64,000 bases of DNA, from contig JARWKL010000009.1 of NCBI GenBank assembly GCA_029961685.1, positions 14,627,237-14,691,236 on the forward strand, given 5' to 3'. Of the stretch, positions 1-11,819 are shown piece by piece (the stretch's first letter is position 1; each line of letters starts with the position of its first letter). The notes under the pieces are model-generated. The model made no database searches. It was not told the origin of the DNA and saw only the letters and a program-made list of their open reading frames with translations. Made by a program: the position numbers and the translations under genes. This stretch comes from Aristolochia californica (taxonomy: Eukaryota; Streptophyta; Magnoliopsida; Piperales; Aristolochiaceae).

Positions 1-27
1 AATTTTCTCGTCCAGGTTTGGGAGATT

Positions 28-540
28 CCACTAGTTCAACAACCCCAATTGGTTGGAATTTGATAAGAAAGAGATTTTTCTACACATGCTTTAAAAAATG
101 GATATGCATGCTTGAAACATGTTAAAGATGCAAATGACATATGGATCTAAACCTTTCAAAAAGAATAAAAAACTTCTCATTAAATTCTCGAGTGAACGTG
201 CGTTGGGATATTTAACCGAGTCAAACAAGCCATTATTTCGCCCATTAACAAAAAGCTGACCTAACGATCATTGATGATTGTAAACTGATTTGTCATGCGT
301 AACGGGCCACATTTTTTTATGGAATGACTTTGGGGTTGGGATTCAACACTCTGTTAAAATTCCCTCGCCACCCCTTTTCCCTTCATCTCGTAGACAAAAC
401 AGAGAATAGGAGACAACGAAATGAAAATTTTAGATTTTGTGTCTGGAAAAAATTTATAGAAATAAAAAACGTCAGTAAGGAAAATTTATTCACACACCAC
501 ATATGACCACAAAAGTTTTGTCATCCAAGTTTGGGAAATT
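28..540 (+). repeat. Truncated monomer with about 161-bp internal deletion
   Basis: This subtype A copy is 513 bp instead of about 675. The sequence runs CTCGCCACC into CTTTTCCC at 374-381 and then directly into TTCATCTCG. In intact copies CTTTTCCC occurs twice, once before GA(T/C)GATTGC and once before TTCATCTCG; everything between the two, including the TATA-like and CT-rich stretches, is missing here. One of the two 8-bp direct repeats remains at the joint, as expected from slippage or microhomology-mediated deletion. Confidence 0.88.
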
Positions 541-2258
541 CCACTAGTTCAACAACCCCAATAGGTAGGAATTTGATAAGAAAGAGATTTTTCTACACAT
601 GCTTTAAAAAATGGATATGCATGCTTGGAACATGTTAAAGATTCAAATGACCTATGCATCCAAACCTTTTAAACAGAATAACAAACCGCTCAATGAATTG
701 TTAAGTGAAAGTGCGGTGGGATATTTAACCGGGTCAAACAAGCCATTATTTTGCCCATTAACAAAAAGCTGACCTAACGATCATTGATGATTGTAAACTG
801 ATTTATCATGCGTAACTGGCCATATTTTGTTAAGGAATGACTTTTGGGTTGGGATTCAACACTCAGTTAAAATTCCCTTGCCTCCCCTTTTCCCGATGAT
901 TGCAAAACCGGATATATAAAAACTAAAATGAGGTTTAAATCCCTAAAAAGTACAGAAACTTTTTGGGAATATCTCTCTCCATATTTGTGCATTGTGCATT
1001 TCCATTTTAGATGTGTACATTTTTCTTAAATCAAAACTTGAGTTTTTAATTTTTCCTTCATCTCATAGACAAGAAAGAGAATAGATGACAACAAAATGAA
1101 AATTTTAGACTTTGTGTGTGGAGAAAATTTAAAGCAATAACAAACATAAGTAAAGAAAATTTATTCACACACCACAAATGAAGAAAAAAGTTTTCTCGTC
1201 CAAGTTTGGGTGATTCCACTAGTTCAACAACCCCAACAGGTTGTAATTTGATAAGAAAGAGATTTTTCTACACATGCTTTAAAATATGGATATGCATGCT
1301 TGGAACATGTTAAAGATGCAAATGACCCATGGATCCAAACCTTTTAAACAGAATCACAAACCGCTCAATGAATTCTCAAGTGAAAATGCGGTGGGATATT
1401 TAACCGAGTCAAACAAGCCATTATTTTGCCCATTTACAAAAAGCTGACCTAACGATCATTTATGATTATAACTAATTTATCATGCGTAACGGGCCAAATT
1501 TTTGTAAGGAATGACTTTTGGGTTGGGATTCAACACTCAGTTAAAATTCCCTCGCCTCCCTTTTTCCCGATGATTGCAAAACCTGATATATAAAAACTAA
1601 AAAGAGGTTTAAATCCCTAAAAATTATAGAAACTTTTTGGAAATATCTCTCTCTATAATTTTGCATTGTCCTTTTCCATTTTAGATGTATATTTTTTTCT
1701 TAAATCAAAACTTGAGTTTTCACTTTTCCCTTCATCTCGTAGACAAAACAGAGAATAGGTGACAACGAAATGAAAATTTTAGATTTTGTGTCTGGAAAAA
1801 ATTTAAAGAAATAAAAAATGTCAGTAAGGAAAATTTATTCACACACCACATATGAACACAAAAGTTTTGTCATCCAAGTTTGGGAAATTCCACTAGTTCA
1901 ACAATCCCAATAGATTGGAATTTGATAAGAAAGAGATTTTTCTACACATGCTTTAAGAAATGGATATGGATGCTTGGAACATGTTAAAGATCCAAATGAC
2001 CTATGCATCCAAACCTTTTAAAAAGAATAACAAACCGCTCAATGAATTCTCAAGTGAAAGTGCGGTGGGATATTTAACCGAGTCAAACAAGCCATTATTT
2101 TGCCCATTGACAAAAAGCTGACCGAACGATCATTGATGATTGTAAACTGAATTATCATGCGTAACTGGCCATATTTTTCTAAGGAATGACTTTTGGGTTG
2201 GGATTCAACACTCAGTTAAAATTCCCTCTCCTCCCCTTTTCTTGACGATTGCAAAACC

Positions 2259-2272
2259 TGATATATAAAAAC
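2259..2272 (+). promoter_or_regulatory. TATA-like motif recurring in nearly every monomer (example)
   Basis: TGATATATAAAAAC occurs once per monomer in almost all full-length copies, with AAAAAGAGG shortly after it and a CT-rich TCTCTCTCC about 60 bp downstream (2,321-2,329 here). It resembles a eukaryotic TATA box on the monomer sense strand, so it would point rightward in the left arm and leftward in the right arm. Such AT-rich strings arise readily in an AT-rich satellite; promoter activity is conjecture. The motif is missing from the deleted copies at 28-540 and 61,458-61,733. Confidence 0.25.
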
Positions 2273-3912
2273 TAAAAAGAGGTTTAAATCCCTAAAAATT
2301 ACAGAAACTTTTTGGAAATATCTCTCTCCATATTTGTGCATTATGCATTTCCATTTTAGATGTGTACATTTTTCTTAAATCAAAACTTGAGTTTTTAATT
2401 TTTCCTTCATCTCGTAGACAAGAAAGAGAATAGATGACAACGAAATGAAAATTTTAGACTTTGTGTATGGAGAAAATTAAAAGCAATAACAAACGTAAGT
2501 AAAGAAAATTTAATCACACACCACAAATGAAGAAAAAAGTTTTTTCGTCCAAGTTTGGGAGATTCCTCTAGTTCAACAACCCCAATAGGTTGGAATTTGA
2601 TAAGAAAGAGATTTTCCTACACATGCTTTAAAAAATAGATATGCATGCTTGGAACATGTTAAAGAAGCAAATGACCCATGGAACCAAACCTTTTAAACAG
2701 AATAACAAACCGCTCAATGAATTCTCAAGTGAAAATGCGGTGGGATATTTAACCGAGTGAAACAAGCCATTATTTTGCCCATTTGCAAAAAGCTGACCTA
2801 ACGATCATTGATGATTGTAAACTGATTTATCATGCGTAACGGGCCAAATTTTTGTAAGGAATGACTTTTGGGTTGGGATTTAACACCCAGTTAAAATTCC
2901 CTCGCCTCCCTTTTTCCCGACGATTGCAAAACCTGATATATAAAAACTAAAAAGAGGTTTAAATCCCTAAAAATTACAGAAACTTTTTGGAAATATATCT
3001 CTCCATTTTTGTGCATTGTTCATTTCCATTTTAGATGTGTACATTTTTCTTAAATCAAAAGTTGAGTTTTTACTTTTTCCTTCATCTCGTAGACAAGAAA
3101 GAGAATAGATGACAACAAAATGAAAATTTTAGACTTTTTGTAAGGAGAAAATTTAAAGCAATAACAAACGTAAGTAAAGAAAATTTATTCACACACCACA
3201 AATGAAGAAAAAAGTTTTCTCATCCAAGTTTGGGAAATTCCACTAGTTCAACAACCTCAATAGATTGGAATTTGATAAGAAAGAGATTTTCCTACACATG
3301 CTTTAAAAAATGGATATTCATGCTTGGAACATGTTAAAGATGCAAATGACCCATGGATCCAAACCTTTTAAACAGAATAACAAACCACTCAATGAATTCT
3401 CAAGTGAAAGTGCGGTGGGATATTTAACCGAGTCAAACAAGCCTAATTTGCCTATTTACAAAAAGCTGACCTAATGATCATTGATGATTGTAAACTGATT
3501 TATCATGCGTAACGGGCCAAATTTTTGTAAGGATTGACTTTTTGGTTGGTACTCAACAGTCAGTTAAAATTCCCTTGCCTCCCCTTTTCCCGACGATTGC
3601 AAAACCTAATATATAAAAACAAAAAAGAGGTTTAAATCCCTAAAATTTACAGAAACTTTTTGGAAATACCTCTCTCCATATTTGTGCATTGTGCATTTCA
3701 ATTTTAGATGTATACTTTTTGCTTAAATCATAACTTGAGTTTTCACTTTTCCCTTCATCTCGTAGACAAAACAGAGAATAGATGACGACGAAATGAAAAT
3801 TTTAGACTTTGTGTTTGGAAAAAATTTAAAGCAATAAAAAACGTAAGTCAGGAAAATTTATTCACACACCACATATGAACACAAAAGTTTTCTCATCCAA
3901 GTTTGGGAAATT

Positions 3913-4588
3913 CCACTAGTTCAACAATCCCAATAGATTGGAATTTGATAAGAAAGAGATTTTTCTACACATGCTTTTAAAAATGGATATGCATGCGTGG
4001 AACATGTTAAAGATGCAAATGACCTATGGATCCAAACCTTTTAAACAGAATAACAAACCGCTCAATGAATTCTCAAGTGAAAGTGCGGTGGGATATTTAA
4101 CCGAATCAAACAAGCCATTATTTTGCCCATTTACAAAAAGCTGACCTAATGATCATTGATGATTGTAAACTGATTTATCATGCGTAACGGGCCATATTTT
4201 TGTGAGGAATGACTTTTGGATTGGGATTCAACACTCAGTTAAAATTCCCTCGCCTCCCCTTTTCCCGACGATTGCAAAACCTGATATATAAAAACTAAAA
4301 CGAGGTTTAAATCCCATATAATTACAGAAAATTTTTAGTAATATCTCTCTCCATATTTGTGCATTGTGCATTTCCATTTTAGATGTATACATTTTTCTTG
4401 AATCAAAACTTGAGTTTTTACTTTTTCCTTCATCTCGTAGAGAAGAAAGAGAATAGATGACAACGAAATGAAAATTTTACACTTTGTGTATGGAGAAAAT
4501 TTAAAGGAATAACAAACGTAAGTAAAGAAAAATTTATTCACACACCACAAATGAACACAAAAGTTTTTTCATCCATGTTTGGGAAATT
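3913..4588 (+). repeat. Representative full-length monomer, subtype B
   Basis: This 676-bp copy illustrates the commoner subtype. Subtype B has CAATAGATTGG after the start motif in most copies, GCTTGGAACATG (here GCGTGGAACATG), AACAGAATAACAAACCGCTC, GTGAAAGTGCGG, CCCATTTACAAAAAGC, and TTTGTAAGG or close variants. Conserved hexamers usable as landmarks are ACTAGT at 3915-3920, GCATGC at 3991-3996, GGATCC at 4028-4033 and GAATTC at 4067-4072; each recurs in most copies, so a digest at any of them should give a ladder of about 675 bp. The second half holds the CCTCGCCTCCCC motif, a TATA-like stretch, a CT-rich stretch and the AAATTTATTCACACACC motif. A 68-codon open frame in the first half begins at TTG, recurs with the repeat and is not taken as a gene. 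Confidence 0.9.
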
Positions 4589-5759
4589 CCACTAGTTCAA
4601 AAACCTCAATAGATTGGAATTTGATAAGAAAGAGATTTTCCTACACATGATTTAAAAAATGAATATCCATGTTTGGAACATGTTAAAGATGCAAATGACC
4701 TATGGATCCAAACCTTTTAAAAAGAATAACAAACCGCTCAATGAATTCTCAAGTGAAAGTGCGGTGGGATATTTAACCGACTCAAACAAGCCATTATTTT
4801 GCCCATTAAAAAAAGCTAACCTAATGATCATTGATGATTGTAAACTGGTTTATCATGCGTAACGGGCCACATTTTTTTAAGGAATGACTTTTGGGTCTGG
4901 ATTCAACATTCAGTTAAATTTCCCTCGCCTCCCCTTTTCCCGACGATTGCAAACCTAATATATAAAAACTAAAAAGAGGATTAAATCCGTAAAAATTACA
5001 TAAAATTTTTGGAAATATCTCTCTCTATAATTTTGCATTGTGCATTTCCATTTTAGATGTACACTTTTTTCTTAAATCAAAACATGAGTTTTCACTTTTC
5101 CCTTCATCTCGTTGACAAAACAGAGAATAGATGACAACGAAATGAAAATTTTAGACTTTGTGTGTGGAAAAAATTTAAAGCAATAAAAAACGTAAGTATG
5201 GAAAATTTATTCACACACCACAAATGAATACAAAAGTTTTGTCATCCAAGTTTGGGAAATTCCACTAGTTCAACAATCCCAATAGATTGGAATTTGATAA
5301 GAAAGAGATTTTTCTACACATGCTTTAAAAAATGGATATGCGTGCTTGGAACATGTTAAAGATGCAAATAACCTATGGACCCAACCTTTTAGACAGAATA
5401 AATAACTGCTCAATGAATTCTCAAGTGAAAGTGCGGTGGGATATTTTTAACTGAGTCAAACAATCCATTATTTTGCCCATTTACAAAAAGCTGACCTAAA
5501 GATCAGTGATGATTGTAAACTGATTTATCATGCGTAACGGGCCAAATTTTTGTAAGGAATCACTTTTGCGTTGGGACTCAACACTCAGTTAAAATTCCCT
5601 CGCCTCCCCTTTTCTCGATGATTGCAAAACCTGATATATAAAAATTAAAAAGAGGTTTAAATCCGTAAAAATTACATAAACTTTTTGGAAATATCTCTCT
5701 GTATAATTTTGCATTGTGCATTTCCATTTTTAGATGTATACTTTTTTCTTAAATCAAAA

Positions 5760-7290
5760 CTTGAGTTTTCACTTTTTCCTTCATCTCGTAGACAAAACAG
5801 AGAATAGATGACAACGAAATGAAAATTTTCGATTTTGTGTCTGGAAAAAATTTAAAGCAATAAAAAACGTAAGTAAGGAAAATTTATTCACACTCCACAA
5901 ATGAACACAATAGTTTTGTCATCCAAGTTTGGGAAATTCTACTAGTTCAACAACCTCAATAGATTGGAATTTGATAAGAAAGAGATTTTCCTACACATGT
6001 TTTAAAAAATGGATATGCATGCTTGGAACATGTTAAAGATGCAAATGACCCATGAATCCAAACCTTTTAAACAGAACAACAAACCGCTCAATGAATTCTC
6101 AAGTGAAGGTGCGGTGGGATATTTAACCGAGTCAAACAAGCCATTATTTCGCCCATTTACAAAAAGCTGACCTAACTATCATTGATGATTGGAAATTGAT
6201 TTATCACGCGTAACGGCCAAATTTTTTTAAGTAATGACTTTGGGGTTGGGACTCAACACTCAGTTAAAATTCCCTCGCCTCCCTTTTTCCCGACGATTGC
6301 AAAACCTGATATATAAAAACTAAAAAGAGGTTTAAATCCCTAAAAATGACAGAAACTTTTTGGAAATATATCTCTCCATATTTGTGCATTGTGCATTTCC
6401 ATTTTAGATGTGTACATTTTTCTTAAATCAAAAGTTGAGTTTTTACTTTTTCCTTCATCTCGTAGACAAGAAAGAGAATAGATGACAACAAAATGAAAAT
6501 TTTAGACTTTTTGTATGGAGAAAATTTACAGCAATAACAAACGTCAGTAAAGAAAATTTATTCACACACCACAAATGAAGAAAAAAGTTTTCTCATCAAG
6601 TTTGGGAAATTCCATTAGTTCAACAACCTCAATAGATTGGAATTTGATAAGAAAGAGATTTTCCTACACATGCTTTAAAAAATTGATATGCATGCTTGGA
6701 ACATGTTAAAGATGCAAATGACCCATGGATCCAAACCTTTTAAACAGAATAACAAACCGCTCAATGAATTCTCAAGTGAAAGTGCGGTGGGATATTTAAG
6801 CGAGTCAAACAAGCCTAATTTGCCCATTTACAAAAATTTGACCTAACGATCATTGATGATTGTAAACAGATTTATCATGCGTGACGGGCCAAATTTTTTT
6901 AAGGAATGACTTTTGGGTTGGGACTCAACACTCAGTTAAAATTCCGTCCCCTCCCCTTTTCCCGACGATTGCAAAACCTGATATATAAAAACTAAAAAGA
7001 GGTTTAAATCCCTAAAAATTACATAAACTTTTTGGAAATACCTCTCTCCATATTTGTTCATTGTCCATTTCCATTTTAGATGTATACTTTTTGGTTAAAT
7101 CAAAACTTGAGTTTTCACTTTTCCCTTCATCTCGTAGACAAAACAGAGAATAGATGACAACGAAATGAAAATTTTATACTTTGTGTCTGGAAAAAACTTA
7201 AAGCAATAGAAAACGTAAGTAAGGAAAATTTATTCACACACCACATATGAACACAAAAGTTTTGTCATCCAAGTTTGGGAAATTCCACTA
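5760..7290 (+). repeat. Duplicated segment 1, copy a (nine-monomer spacing)
   Basis: This stretch shares private variants with about 11,820-13,350, an offset of about 6,060 bp or nine monomers. Shared marks include TTTTCGATTTTGTGTCTGG, CACACTCCACAAATG, GTGAAGGTGCGG, the unusual CTAACTATCAT and TTATCACGCGTAACGGCC, and, in the next monomer, AAAAAATTGATATGC, AACAAGCCTAATTTGCCC and TTTTATACTTTGTG. These are absent or rare elsewhere in the window. Edges are approximate. Confidence 0.8.
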
Positions 7291-7689
7291 GTTCAACAAT
7301 CCCAATAGATTGGAATTTGATAAGAAAGAGATTATTCTACACATGCTTTAAAAAATGGATATGCATGCTTGGAACATGTTAAAGATGCAAATGACCTATG
7401 GATCCAAACCTTTTAAATAGAATAACAAACCGCTCAATGAATTCTCAAGTGAAAGTGCGGTGGGATATTTAACCGAGTCAAACAAACCATTATTTTGCCC
7501 ATTTACAAAAAGCTGACCTAACGATCATTGATGATTGTAAACTGATTTATGATGCGTTACGGGCCATATTTTTGAAAGGAATGACTTTTGGGTTGGGATT
7601 CAACACTCAGTTAAAATTCCCTCGCCTCCTCTTTTCCCGACGATTGCAAAACCTGATATATAAAAACTAAAAAGAGGTTTAAATCCCTA

Positions 7690-10260
7690 AAAATTACAAG
7701 GAATTTTTGGAAATATCTCTCTCCATATTTGTGCATTGTGCATTTTCCATGTTATATGTGTACATTTTTCTTAAAACAAAACTTGATTTTTCACTTTTTC
7801 CTTCATCTCGTAGAAAAGAAAGAGAATAGATGACAACGAAATGAAAATTTTAGACTTTGTGTATGGAGAAACTTTAAAGCAATAACAAATGTAAGTAAGG
7901 AAAATTTATTCACACACCACAAATGAACACAAAATTTTTGTCATCGAAGTTTGGGAAATTCCACTAGTTCAACAACCTCAATAGATTGGAATTTGATAAG
8001 AAAGAGATTTTCCTACACAAGCTTTAAAAAATGGATATGCATGCTTGAAACATGTTAAAGATGAAATGACCTATGGATCCAAACCTTTTAAAGAGAATAA
8101 AAAATGCTCATTAAATTCTCAAGTGAACGTGCGGTGGGATATTTAACCGAGTCAAACAAGCCATAATTTCGCCCATTAACAAAAAGCTGACCTAACGATC
8201 ATTGATGATTGTAAACCGATTTATCATGCGTACCGGGCCACATTTTTTTAAGGAATGACTTTTGGGTTGGAATTCAACACTGTGTTAAAATTCCCTCGCC
8301 TCCCGTTTTCCCGATGATTGCAAAACCTGATATATAAAAATTAAAAAGAGGTTTAAATCCCTAAAAATTACTTAAACTTTTTGGAAATATCTCTCTCTAT
8401 AATTTTGCATTGTGCATTTCTATTTTAGATGTATACTTTTGTCTTAAATCAAAACTTGAGTTTTCACTTTTCCCTTCATCTCGTCGACAAAACAGAGAAT
8501 AGATGACAACGAAATGAAAATTTTAGACTTTGTGTCTGGAAAAAAATTAAAGCAATAAAAAATTTAAGTAAGGAAAATCTATTCACACATATGAACACAA
8601 AAGTTTTGTCATCCAAGTTTGGGAAATTCCACTAGTTCAACAATCCCAATAGATTGGAATTTGATAAGAAAGAGATTATTCTACACATGCTTTAAAAAAT
8701 GGATATGCATGCTTGGAACATGTTAAAGATGCAAACGACCTATGGATCCAAACCTTTTAAATAGAATAGCAAACCGCTCAATGAATTCTCAAGTGAAAGT
8801 GCGGGGGGATATTTAACCGAGTCAAATAAGCCATTATTTTGCCCACTTACAAAAAGCTGACCTAACGATCATTGATGATTGTAAACTGATTTATCATGCA
8901 TAACAGGCCATATTTTTGTAAGGAATGAGTTTTGGATTGGGATTCAACACTCAGTTAAAATTCCCTCGCCTCCCCTTTTCCTGACGATTGCAAAACCTGA
9001 TATATAAAAACTAAAAAGAGGTTTAAATCCCTAAAAATTACAGAAACTTTTTGGAAATATCTCTCTCCGTATTTGTGCATTGTGCATTTCCATTTTAGAT
9101 GTGTAGATTTTTCTTAAATCAAAACTTGAGTTTTCACTTTTTCCTTCATCTCGTAGACAAAAAAGAGAATAGATGACAACGAAATGAAAATTTTAGACTT
9201 TGAGTATGGAGAAAATTTAAAGCAATAACAAACGTAAGTAAAGAAAATTTATTCACACACCACAAATGAAGAAAAAAGTTTCCTCATCCATGTTTGAGAA
9301 ATTCCACTAGTTCAACAACCCCAATAGGTTGGAATTTGATAAGAAAGAGATTTTCCTACACATGCTTTAAAAAATGGATATGCATGCTTGGAACATGTTA
9401 AAGATGCAAATGACCGATGTATCCAAACAATTTAAACATAATAACAAACCGCTCAATGAATTCTCAAGTGAAAGTGCGGTGGGATATTTAACCGAGTCAA
9501 ACAAGCCATTATTTTGCCCATAAACAAAAAGCTGACCTAACGATCATTGATGATTGTAAACTGATTTATCATGCGTAATGGGCCACATTTTTTTAAGGAA
9601 TGACTTTTGGGTTGGTATTCAACACTCAGTTAAAATTCCCTCGCATCCCCTTTTCCCGACGATTGCAAAACCTGATATATAAAATTTAAAAAGAGGTTTA
9701 AATCCCTAAAAATTACGTAAAAATTTTGGAAATATCTCTCTATAATTTTGCATTGTGCATTTCCATTTTAGATGTGTACATTTTTCTTAAATCAATACTT
9801 GAGTTTTCACTTTTTCCTTCATCTCGTAGACAAGAAAGAGAATAGGTGACCACGAAATGAAAAATTTAGACTTTGTGTATGGAGAAAATTTCAAGCAATA
9901 ACAAACGTAAGTAAAGTAAATTTATTCACACACGACAAATGAAGAAAAAAGTTTTCTCATCCAAGTTTGGGAAATTCCACTAGTTCAACAATCCCAATAG
10001 ATTGGAATTTGATAAGAAAGAGATTTTTCTACACATGCTTTAAAAAATGTATATGCATGCTTGGAACATGTTAAAGACGAAAATGACCCATGGATCCAAG
10101 CCTTTAAACAGAATAACAAACCGCTCAATGAATTCTCTAGTGAAAGTGCAGTGGGATATTTAACTGAGTCAAACAAGCCATTATTTTGCCCATTTACAAA
10201 AAGCTGACATAACGATCATTGATGATTGTAAACTGATTTATCATGCGTAACGGGCCATAT
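7690..10260 (+). repeat. Mosaic block, copy 1 of 3
   Basis: Three to four consecutive monomers here recur at about 15,100-17,390 (offset about 7,410 bp, 11 monomers) and again at about 18,790-21,050 (offset about 10,775 bp, 16 monomers). Shared marks in order are CTTAAAACAAAACTTGA, TCATCGAAGTTTGG, AAGAGAATAAAAAATGCTC, ACTTTTGTCTTAAATC with CTCGTCGACAAAACAG, CAAACAATTTAAACA, CTCGCATCCCC and AAAATTTAAAAAGAGG. The last monomer (from 9,977), with AAAATGTATATGCATG and GCTGACATAACG, pairs with 20,753. Confidence 0.82.
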
Positions 10261-10489
10261 TTTTGTAAGGAATGACTTTTGGGTTGGGCTTCAACACTCA
10301 GTTAAAATTCCCTCGCCTCCCTCTTTTCCCGACGATTGCAAAACCTGATATATAAAAACTAAAAAGAGGTTTAAATCCCTAAAAATTACAGAAACTTTTT
10401 GGAAATATCTCTCCGTATTTGTGCATTGTGCATTTCCATTTTAGATATATACATTTTTCTTAAATAAAAACTTGAGTTTTTACTTTTTC

Positions 10490-11700
10490 CTTGATCTTGT
10501 AGACAAGAAAGAGAATAGATGACAACGAAATGAAAATTTTAGACTTTGTGTATGGAGAAAATTTAAAACAACAATAAACGTAAGAAAAGAAAAATTTATT
10601 CACACACCACAAATGAACACAAAAGTTTTGTCATCCATGTTTGGGAAATTCCACTAGTTCAAAAACCTCAATAGATTGGAATTTGATAAGAAAGAGATTT
10701 TCCTACACATGATTTAAAAAATGGATATGCTTGTTTGGAACATGTTAAAGATGCAAATGACCCATGGATCAAAACCTTTTAAAAAGAATAACAAACCGCT
10801 CAATGAATTCTCAAGTGAAAGTGCGGTGGGATATTTAACCGAGTCAAACAAGCCATTATTTTGCCTATTAAAAAAAAGCTGACCTAACGATCATTGATGA
10901 TTGTAAACTGATTTATCATGCGGAACGAGCCACTTTTTTTTAAGGAATGACTTTTGGGTTGGGATTCAACACTCAGTTAAAATTCCCTCGCCTCCCCTTT
11001 TCCCGACGATTGAAAACCTGATATATAAAAATTAAAAAGAGGTTTAAATCCCTAAAAATTACATAAACTTTTTGGAAATATCTCTCTGTATAATTTTGCA
11101 TTGTGCATTTCCATTTTAGATGTGTACATTTTTCTTAAATCAAAACTTGAGTTTTCACTTTTCCCTTCATCTCGTAGACAAAACAGAGAATAGATGACAA
11201 CGAAATGAAAATTTTAGACTTTGTGTGTGGAAAAAATTTAAAGCAATAAAAAACGTAAGTAAGGAAAATTTATTCACACCCCACATATGAACACAAAAAT
11301 TTTGTCATCCAAGTTTGGGAAATTGCACTCGTTCAACAATCCCAATAGATTGGAAGTTGATAAGAAAGAGATTTTTCTACACATGCTTTAAAAAATGGAT
11401 ATGCATGCTTGGAACATGTTAAAGATGCAAATGACCTACGGATCCAAACCTTTTAAACAGAATAACAAACCGCTCAATGAATTCTCAAGTGAAAGTGCGG
11501 TGGGATATTTAACCGAGTCAAACAAACCATTATTTTGCCCATTTAAAAAAGCTGACCTAGCGATCATTGATGATTGTAAACTGATTTATCATGCGTAACG
11601 GGCCATATTTTTGAAAGGAATGACTTTTGGGTTGGGATTCAACACTCAGTTAAAATTCCCTCGCCTCCTCTTTTCCCGACGTTTGCAAAACCTGATATAT
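10490..11700 (+). repeat. Duplicated segment 2, copy a (five-monomer spacing)
   Basis: This stretch matches about 13,860-15,060, an offset of about 3,368 bp or five monomers. Shared marks are ATCTTGTAGACAA, TCCATGTTTGGG with TTCAAAAACCTCAATAG, TTTTAAAAAGAATAACAAAC, CGATTGAAAACCTG (one base short of the usual form), GGGAAATTGCACT at the next monomer start, and CGACGTTTGCAAAACC. The TTCAAAAACC mark also occurs at 4,589, nine monomers earlier. Confidence 0.78.
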
Positions 11701-11819
11701 AAAAACTAAAAAGAGGTTTAAATCCTAAAAATTACATAAAATTTTTGGAAATATCTCTCTCCATATTTGTGCATTGTGCATTTCCAATTTATATGTGTAC
11801 ATTTTTCTTAAATCAAAAC

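Noticed and set aside
1160..1165. AATAAA (read on the opposite strand) in the AAATTTATTCACACACC motif of most monomers, as a possible polyadenylation signal.
   Set aside because: AATAAA is expected often in AT-rich DNA, and no transcript unit or downstream element supports it.
3938..4144. Family of 60-70-codon open frames on the monomer sense strand (also at 4659, 11395, 29544 and 37621, and inverted near 57210, 61451 and 62131).
   Set aside because: They share sequence only because the monomer repeats. Several begin at TTG rather than ATG, most monomers break the frame, and the opposite strand is open over the same stretch at similar length. No known domain is visible.
3913..4588. Imperfect dyads such as CCAATAGGTTGG and ATCATTGATGAT as protein-binding or replication-origin sites.
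   Set aside because: They are short, imperfect, not conserved in all subtypes, and common by chance in this base composition.
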